Assembly: GCA_002084865.1 (NCBI GenBank)
Contig: NBMG01000070.1
Location: 1-10,195, forward strand
DNA length: 10,195 bases
Direction of reading: 5' to 3'
From: Candidatus Atribacteria bacterium 4572_76
GTDB taxonomy: Bacteria > Atribacterota > Phoenicimicrobiia > Phoenicimicrobiales > Phoenicimicrobiaceae
A program made the position numbers and the translations under genes. How positions within the stretch are numbered: position 1 is the stretch's first letter; each line of letters opens with the position of its first letter. The notes below the pieces were generated by a model. It did not search any database. It worked only from the letters and a program-made list of their open reading frames with translations, and was not told the DNA's origin. Below are positions 6,751 to 10,195 of the stretch, piece by piece.

Positions 6751-6862
6751 TATGTCATTCCCCCCTTTTTCCCTATTATCCCGGCCTTCTTCTATATCAT
6801 TCCCATTCCCTCTCTGTCATTCCCATCTTCTTTTATGTCATTCCTGAGAAAGCGGGAACCCA
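6751..6862 (+). repeat. Degenerate cluster of TATGTCATTCC repeats ending in a REP-like element
   Basis: Copies of T(A/C)T(G/A)TCATTCC start at 6751, 6793, 6813 and 6834. The last continues as a 29-bp unit (6834-6862) ending AGCGGGAACCCA that matches 24 of 29 positions of the copy at 9232-9260. This resembles the common dispersed REP-type motif of the form GTCATTCCCGCG...GCGGGAAYCCA, whose centre pairs CCCGC with GCGGG; here the left half-site has decayed (CCTGA), so the hairpin is weak. No transposase is in the window. Confidence 0.6.
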
Positions 6863-7129
6863 GTATTTATTTTCAGCAGAGGACCGTTCTTTTTCCTACT
6901 ATTCGAGTACCATCAGTAAAAACCCCAATTCTATTTTAAAAAAAATTTATCAATAATTATCTCACACTACCTTAATTACAGTATGGTAATAATTGCCTAA
7001 TATCTCTTGTGGACACAATGTATCGTGTACAATACCATTTTATTTACTTTTTGGGTTGTAATTTTAGATGCTAAATATTAATATGACAAATTGTTAAAAA
7101 ATCCTACAAAAACAGAGAAAAAAGTTTTA

Positions 7130-7158
7130 TTGAATATTGCTTCTAATTGTGGTAACAT
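7130..7158 (+). promoter_or_regulatory. Candidate σ70 promoter for typA
   Basis: TTGAAT (7130-7135), a 17-bp spacer and TAACAT (7153-7158) match σ70 hexamers at four of six positions each with ideal spacing. This would leave a leader of roughly 50 nt before the typA ATG at 7218. Other weak matches exist in this AT-rich interval. Confidence 0.35.
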
Positions 7159-7217
7159 TTATCCCTATGCATTCGATGTAATTTTCACCAAGTAATAAGA
7201 AAAAGGAAATAAAAACG

Positions 7218-9041
7218 ATGGAAGCTGAAAATATAAAAAATATTGCCCTTATTGCCCATGTAGATCATGGCAAGACTACTCTGGTAGATGCTATGTTGAG
7301 ACAGAGCGGTACCTTTCGTGAAAACCAGGACATAAGAGAAAGGGTGATGGATTCTAATGATTTGGAAAGAGAAAGAGGAATTACTATCCTTTCTAAAAAT
7401 ACCTCAATTCGTTGGCAGGGGGTAAAGATTAATGTTGTAGATACGCCGGGCCATGCAGATTTTGGGGGAGAGGTTGAGCGGATCTTAAGAATGGTTAACG
7501 GGGTTCTTCTGATTGTAGATGCCTTTGAAGGGCCTATGCCTCAAACTCGATTTGTTCTGCGTAAAGCTATGGAATTAAATCTTATTCCCATAGTAGTCAT
7601 CAATAAAATAGACAGGCCTAATGCCCGTCCTGCTGAAGTTTTAAACGAAATTTATGACCTGTTTATTGAATTAGGGGCTAATGATAAACAGATAGATTTT
7701 CCGGTTATCTATACTTCTGCCCGTTCGGGTTTATCCGGATTTTCTCCTGATTCTTTAGAGGAAGATTTAACGCCTCTTTTTTCAACTATTTTAAAACATA
7801 TACCCGCTCCTTCGGTGGAATACAATTCTCCTTTGCAATTATTGATTACCAATCTTAACTATGATGATTATGTGGGGAAGATAGCCATTGGGCTTATCAG
7901 CCGAGGAAAAATTCAGGAGGGGGGAACAGTCACTTTAATCAAGCGCGATAAGAGTCAGATATTCAGCAAAGTGGTAAAACTTTATCTTTTTGAAGGATTA
8001 GAAAGAAAAGAAGTAAAGAGGGCTGAGGCCGGAGAGATTGTGGCTATTGCGGGAATTAACGAAGCTAATATCGGAGAGACAATAGCTTGTAGAGAGAAAC
8101 CCGAGGCCTTGTCTAAAATAAAGATAGATGAACCTACTTTGACTGTAGATTTTACTGTTAACAATAGTCCTTTCGCTGGTCGGGAAGGGAAGTTTGTCAC
8201 CTCTCGCCATTTACGAGAGCGTCTTTTTAAGGAAGTTGAAACCAACGTGAGCCTTAAAGTCGAAGAAGCAGAATCGACAGATACTTTTCATGTCTCAGGA
8301 AGAGGAGAGCTTCATCTTTCGATTCTTATTGAAAAGATGCGCCGGGAAGGATATGAATTTCAGGTTTCCAAACCCAAGGTTATTTTTAGAAATATTAAGG
8401 GAGTGAAATGTGAACCCATAGAGCTTATGACCTGTGATATCCCCAAAGACAGCTTAGGAGCAGTCATGGAAATTTGCGGAAAGAGAAGGGCGGAGTTGGC
8501 CAATATGATTGAATTTTCTTCCGATCAATTGCGGCTTGAATTTGAAATTCCGGCCAGGGGATTAATCGGTTTTCGGGATGAATTTCTTACTAAAACAAAA
8601 GGTAAAGGAATAGTGCACCATCTCTTTCTTGATTATCAGCCATACAAGGGGCCTATCCCCACCCGTGCCCGGGGAGTATTAATTGCCTATGAAAGCGGAA
8701 TGACCAGTACCTTTGGTCTTCATAATGCTCAAGGAAGAGGAACGCTATTTGTTGCTCCGGTTACAAAAGTTTACCAGGGGATGATTGTGGGAGAACATAA
8801 GAGAATTAATGATTTGGAAGTTAATGTGTCCAAGAAAAAGCACGTTACCAATATGCGTGCAAGCGGTTCAGATGAAGCTTTGCGCTTGGAGAAGCCCCGT
8901 CAGTTTTCTTTGGAACAGGCTTTGGATTATATCCAGGAGGATGAATTGCTGGAGATTACTCCTTCCAATATTCGCCTGAGGAAGAGGTTTTTAGACCATT
9001 ATTCCCGCCTTCAGCGGGTTAAGGGTTTAAAGGTTGGTTAA
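7218..9041 (+). CDS. typA: Ribosome-associated GTPase TypA/BipA
   Basis: At 607 residues this is full length for TypA/BipA, a translational GTPase that binds the 70S ribosome and assists 50S assembly and stress or cold adaptation. GTPase motifs are G1 AHVDHGKTT (13-21), G2 RGITI (54-58), G3 DTPGH (76-80), G4 NKID (130-133) and G5 TSA (167-169). Domain II (about 200-300) is followed by EF-G-like domains III and V (FHVSGRGELHLSILIEKMRR) and the TypA-specific C-terminal domain with RGLIGFRDEFLTKTKGKG, NAQGRGTLF and KKKHVTNMRASGSDEAL. AAGGAAA lies about 10 nt before the ATG. It appears monocistronic, with its own promoter candidate and a strong downstream hairpin. No damage is seen. Confidence 0.97.
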   Translation: MEAENIKNIALIAHVDHGKTTLVDAMLRQSGTFRENQDIRERVMDSNDLERERGITILSKNTSIRWQGVKINVVDTPGHADFGGEVERILRMVNGVLLIVDAFEGPMPQTRFVLRKAMELNLIPIVVINKIDRPNARPAEVLNEIYDLFIELGANDKQIDFPVIYTSARSGLSGFSPDSLEEDLTPLFSTILKHIPAPSVEYNSPLQLLITNLNYDDYVGKIAIGLISRGKIQEGGTVTLIKRDKSQIFSKVVKLYLFEGLERKEVKRAEAGEIVAIAGINEANIGETIACREKPEALSKIKIDEPTLTVDFTVNNSPFAGREGKFVTSRHLRERLFKEVETNVSLKVEEAESTDTFHVSGRGELHLSILIEKMRREGYEFQVSKPKVIFRNIKGVKCEPIELMTCDIPKDSLGAVMEICGKRRAELANMIEFSSDQLRLEFEIPARGLIGFRDEFLTKTKGKGIVHHLFLDYQPYKGPIPTRARGVLIAYESGMTSTFGLHNAQGRGTLFVAPVTKVYQGMIVGEHKRINDLEVNVSKKKHVTNMRASGSDEALRLEKPRQFSLEQALDYIQEDELLEITPSNIRLRKRFLDHYSRLQRVKGLKVG

Positions 9042-9046
9042 TATTG

Positions 9047-9132
9047 AAAAAGGGGACAGGCTACTTTTTTCCTAAATATCAAACGTAGGACAAGGTGTCT
9101 CCCCTGTCAAAAAAGTAGCCTGTCCCCTTTTT
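9047..9132. terminator. Hairpin with perfect 24-bp arms downstream of typA (terminator-like, possibly a mobile REP-type element)
   Basis: Left arm 9047-9070 (five A, GGGGACAGGCTAC, six T) and right arm 9109-9132 (six A, GTAGCCTGTCCCC, T-run) are perfect reverse complements over 24 bp, with 38 bp between them. It begins 5 bp after the typA stop, and the right arm ends in six T, so it should terminate typA transcription; the A-run at the left arm makes it terminator-like in both directions. The GGGGACAGGCTAC core is reminiscent of repeats I recall around REP-associated tyrosine transposase genes, so it may be a non-autonomous element; no transposase is present. Confidence 0.75.
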
Positions 9133-9143
9133 TATGATGTACT

Positions 9144-9239
9144 TTACACATATTTCATCTCATCCAGAAAGGCAGGTCTTTTTGTATATTTGGTCTTAAG
9201 TAGGTTCACTAATTCGTTGAATTCTTCCCCATATGTCAT
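9144..9239 (-). other. Short minus-strand ORF, possible tail of a decayed gene
   Basis: The minus strand from ATG 9239-9237 to TAA 9146-9144 encodes MTYGEEFNELVNLLKTKY then TKRPAFLDEMKYV (31 residues). Its composition is protein-like (amphipathic helix, Lys/Glu-rich, RPAFLDE motif), but I do not recognise the family, and the ATG lies inside the REP-like repeat that starts at 9232. It may be the C-terminal scrap of a larger gene whose front was lost. No ribosome site is obvious. A chance ORF is equally possible. Confidence 0.25.
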
Positions 9240-9260
9240 TTCCGCGCAGGCGGGAACCCA
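9232..9260 (+). repeat. REP-like 29-bp element, second copy
   Basis: This 29-bp unit starts TATGTCATT and ends GCGGGAACCCA; 24 of 29 positions match 6834-6862. The centre TCCGCGCAGGCGGGA has CCGC and GCGG half-sites able to pair around a short loop, so this copy is better preserved than the first. It lies upstream of the hicBA promoter. Confidence 0.65.
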
Positions 9261-9280
9261 TCCCTTCCTTTTTTCAACTT

Positions 9281-9309
9281 TTGACAATCGCTATAAATTT
9301 AATTATAAT
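9281..9309 (+). promoter_or_regulatory. Perfect-consensus σ70 promoter of hicBA
   Basis: TTGACA (9281-9286), a 17-bp spacer and TATAAT (9304-9309) match the consensus at all twelve positions. Transcription should start near 9316, giving a leader of about 68 nt before hicB. Such a strong promoter fits a toxin-antitoxin operon held down by autorepression. Confidence 0.85.
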
Positions 9310-9328
9310 CGTGGCAGAAAGCTGTAGA

Positions 9329-9347
9329 GCATAATATTCTCTTATGC
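9329..9347. promoter_or_regulatory. Inverted repeat GCATAA/TTATGC in the hicBA leader, possible operator
   Basis: Six-bp perfect arms (9329-9334 and 9342-9347) flank TATTCTC. It sits about 13 bp after the predicted transcription start, a suitable place for a repressor operator. No candidate DNA-binding domain is evident in HicB or HicA here, so the binder is unknown. Confidence 0.35.
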
Positions 9348-9383
9348 GATATATTTAATTTAACCAAGGAGGATATTTAAGAT

Positions 9384-9587
9384 ATGAAAATTAAAGTGAT
9401 AATTCACCAAGCCGAAGAAGGTGGTTATTGGGCAGAAGTTCCAGCAATTCCAGGTTGTTTAACTCAAGGGGACAGTTGGGAAGAACTTATTAAAAATATA
9501 TATGAAGCAGTTGAAGCATGCTTAAGTGTTGATGTAGAAAAAATTAAGATTAAACCTTCTGATAAAATTATGGATGTTGCGATATGA
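9384..9587 (+). CDS. hicB: HicB-type antitoxin (short, UPF0150-like)
   Basis: This 67-residue protein is a single HicB N-terminal fold: β-strand KVIIHQAEEGGYWAEVP, then AIPGCLTQGDSWEELIKNIYEAVEACL, where PGC-TQGDS-EEL-NI-EA is the family signature. A consensus AGGAGG lies 11 nt upstream of the ATG. Known role: it folds over HicA and blocks its RNase site. The C-terminal ribbon-helix-helix or helix-turn-helix domain used for autoregulation in longer HicB proteins is absent, with only about 15 residues after the core. The TGA overlaps the hicA ATG (ATGA, 9584-9587), so translation is coupled, with antitoxin first. Confidence 0.9.
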   Translation: MKIKVIIHQAEEGGYWAEVPAIPGCLTQGDSWEELIKNIYEAVEACLSVDVEKIKIKPSDKIMDVAI

Positions 9588-9787
9588 AAGATGTTTCCGG
9601 GAAAGAACTGTGTAAAATTCTAAAAAAACATGGGTGGGAACTTAAAACTATAAAAGGCAGCCACCATGTTTATATGAAAGAGGGGAGGAAAGAACGAATA
9701 AGTATTCCCGTACATAGTAATAAAAGTATTAAAAAAGGTTTATTAAAAGTCATTTTAAAATTAGCAGATATTGAGATTAAACGATGA
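9584..9787 (+). CDS. hicA: HicA-type mRNA interferase toxin
   Basis: This 67-residue protein has the double-stranded-RNA-binding-like HicA/YcfA fold: VSGKELCKILKKHGWELKTIKGSHHVYMKE, where GSHH (25-28) holds the catalytic His, then RISIPVHSNKSIKKGLLKVILKLADI, with the PVH and KGLL-IL features of the family. The length is normal and no residue appears missing, so it should be active. HicA cleaves mRNA independently of the ribosome and halts growth when HicB is degraded. It is co-transcribed with hicB from the consensus promoter at 9281. No clear terminator follows. Confidence 0.92.
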   Translation: MKDVSGKELCKILKKHGWELKTIKGSHHVYMKEGRKERISIPVHSNKSIKKGLLKVILKLADIEIKR

Positions 9788-9822
9788 ATACAGGAACATC
9801 GATTCTCTGTACCATTCAAAGA

Positions 9823-9843
9823 GGGCAGACACAAGGTCTGCCC
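9823..9843. repeat. 8-bp inverted repeat GGGCAGAC/GTCTGCCC downstream of hicA
   Basis: Arms 9823-9830 and 9836-9843 pair perfectly around ACAAG, followed by CCTACAACG. Of the form GGGCAGAC-loop-GTCTGCCCCTACAA, it looks like a dispersed intergenic repeat common in many bacterial genomes (from memory). With no T-run after it, termination is doubtful. Confidence 0.55.
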
Positions 9844-9954
9844 CTACAACGACTGGTTTTCCCGCAATTCAAACCTGCATCTTCTCTCTTATTACTAAAT
9901 AGTTAGAAATAAAAAGGTTAATTTTTTATCGAAATGAATTAGAGACCAAAATTT

Positions 9955-10195
9955 TTATCCTTTACCGAAGGCAATTTTAAAACGTTCAGCAGGATCATCA
10001 AAAACAACTTCCTTTGGGTCAAAATGTTCTGAATCAAATTCTCCGGGGATAAGTAATGTTATTTTCTTTGGGAAGAATCTTTTCTAAGATTATTTTATGT
10101 TCCCAATTATCACCGAAATCATATATATAATTAGCTGATTGATTTTCCTTTGAAAAGTAGTCCGATATTTTTTGTTTCCAACCAGGAAGAACTTT
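9955..10195 (-). pseudogene. pRiA4b ORF-3-like protein gene, internally deleted/frameshifted; 5' end beyond the window
   Basis: From the right edge inward on the minus strand, one frame reads KVLPGWKQKISDYFSKENQ, then SANYIYDFGDNWEHKIILEK and ILPKENNITYPRRI before a TGA. The YDFGDNWEHKI-LEKILP-YP run is the hallmark of the plasmid pRiA4b ORF-3-like family. From about 10050 a second frame continues as PGEFDSEHFDPKEVVFDDPAE, ending in RFKIAFGKG and TAA 9955-9957, the family's normal C-terminus. The middle part (Cys-containing segment with the usual CPPED motif, roughly 45-50 residues) is missing and the frames do not match. The family is found on plasmids and mobile elements; its biochemical role is not established. 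The upstream N-terminus cannot be judged. Confidence 0.8.

Larger units (their letters stand above)
6721..7217. other. Gene-free interval between dppC-type gene and typA
   Basis: About 500 bp hold no credible gene. The left part (6751-6862) carries REP-like TATGTCATTCC repeats; dppD/dppF-like ATPase genes, normally expected here, are absent. Around 7007-7018, TTGTG-GA-CACAA is a short inverted repeat followed by a TACAAT at 7028, possibly an operator or weak promoter. The right end has the best typA promoter candidate. I see no tRNA, no CRISPR and no transposase remnant I can name. Confidence 0.6.

Noticed and set aside
6751..6862. Possible CRISPR array from the repeated TATGTCATTCC units
   Set aside because: Spacing is irregular (42, 20 and 21 bp), units are short and degenerate, and there are no uniform spacers or cas genes.
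7007..7033. TTGTGG...TACAAT as the main typA promoter
   Set aside because: The 15-bp spacer is too short and it lies nearly 190 bp from the start; the 7130-7158 candidate is better placed.
8785..8979. 64-codon plus-strand frame within typA
   Set aside because: It is an out-of-frame shadow of the conserved TypA C-terminal domain.
9047..9132. Complete insertion sequence flanked by 24-bp terminal repeats
   Set aside because: Only 38 bp lie between the arms, with no transposase and no clear target-site duplication; at most a miniature element.
2140..10195. Programmed translational bypassing or splicing that would rejoin the broken genes
   Set aside because: The missing parts are absent from the DNA itself, so no bypass or splice could restore full-length proteins.

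Overview
The window is AT-rich bacterial DNA with dense σ70-type promoters and strong Shine-Dalgarno sites. Low GC, a PhoBR-type two-component system, a small RRM protein, an amidohydrolase/dipeptide-type ABC transporter cluster, HicBA and REP-like debris suggest an anaerobic or environmental bacterium. An Atribacterota- or Aerophobetes-like candidate phylum, or a low-GC Gram-positive, is possible, but this is only an impression; nothing here fixes the taxon.

Layout. (1) 1-1261, minus strand: a PhoB-like response regulator followed, with a 4-bp overlap, by a PhoR-like sensor kinase that runs off the left edge. (2) 1262-1534: a divergent control region with six 7-bp units at exact 11-bp spacing, the architecture of a Pho box array. 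(3) 1535-1962, plus: a small RRM RNA-binding protein, then a 50-codon 3' remnant of methylglyoxal synthase. (4) 2140-6720, plus: an amidohydrolase that has lost its N-terminal region, a family-5 solute-binding protein, a DppB-type permease with two apparent deletions, and an intact DppC-type permease. The ATPase genes that normally complete such a transporter are not present. (5) 6721-7217: a gene-free stretch with REP-like debris and the probable typA promoter. (6) 7218-9041: intact typA/bipA, followed by a hairpin with perfect 24-bp arms. (7) 9144-9383: repeat debris and a consensus promoter. (8) 9384-9787: hicB-hicA. (9) 9955-10195, minus: a broken pRiA4b ORF-3-like gene.

The main pattern is that four separate loci (mgsA, the amidohydrolase, dppB, the pRiA4b gene) lack a stretch of coding sequence, with recognisable family sequence on both sides of the gap or only the 3' end left, while neighbouring genes (phoB, the RRM gene, the binding protein, dppC, typA, hicBA) look full length. 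Either this is a genome undergoing piecemeal decay by small deletions, or the assembly has dropped short segments. I see no convincing new defence, mobile or biosynthetic system. The best functional signals are the Pho box array and the hicBA control region.
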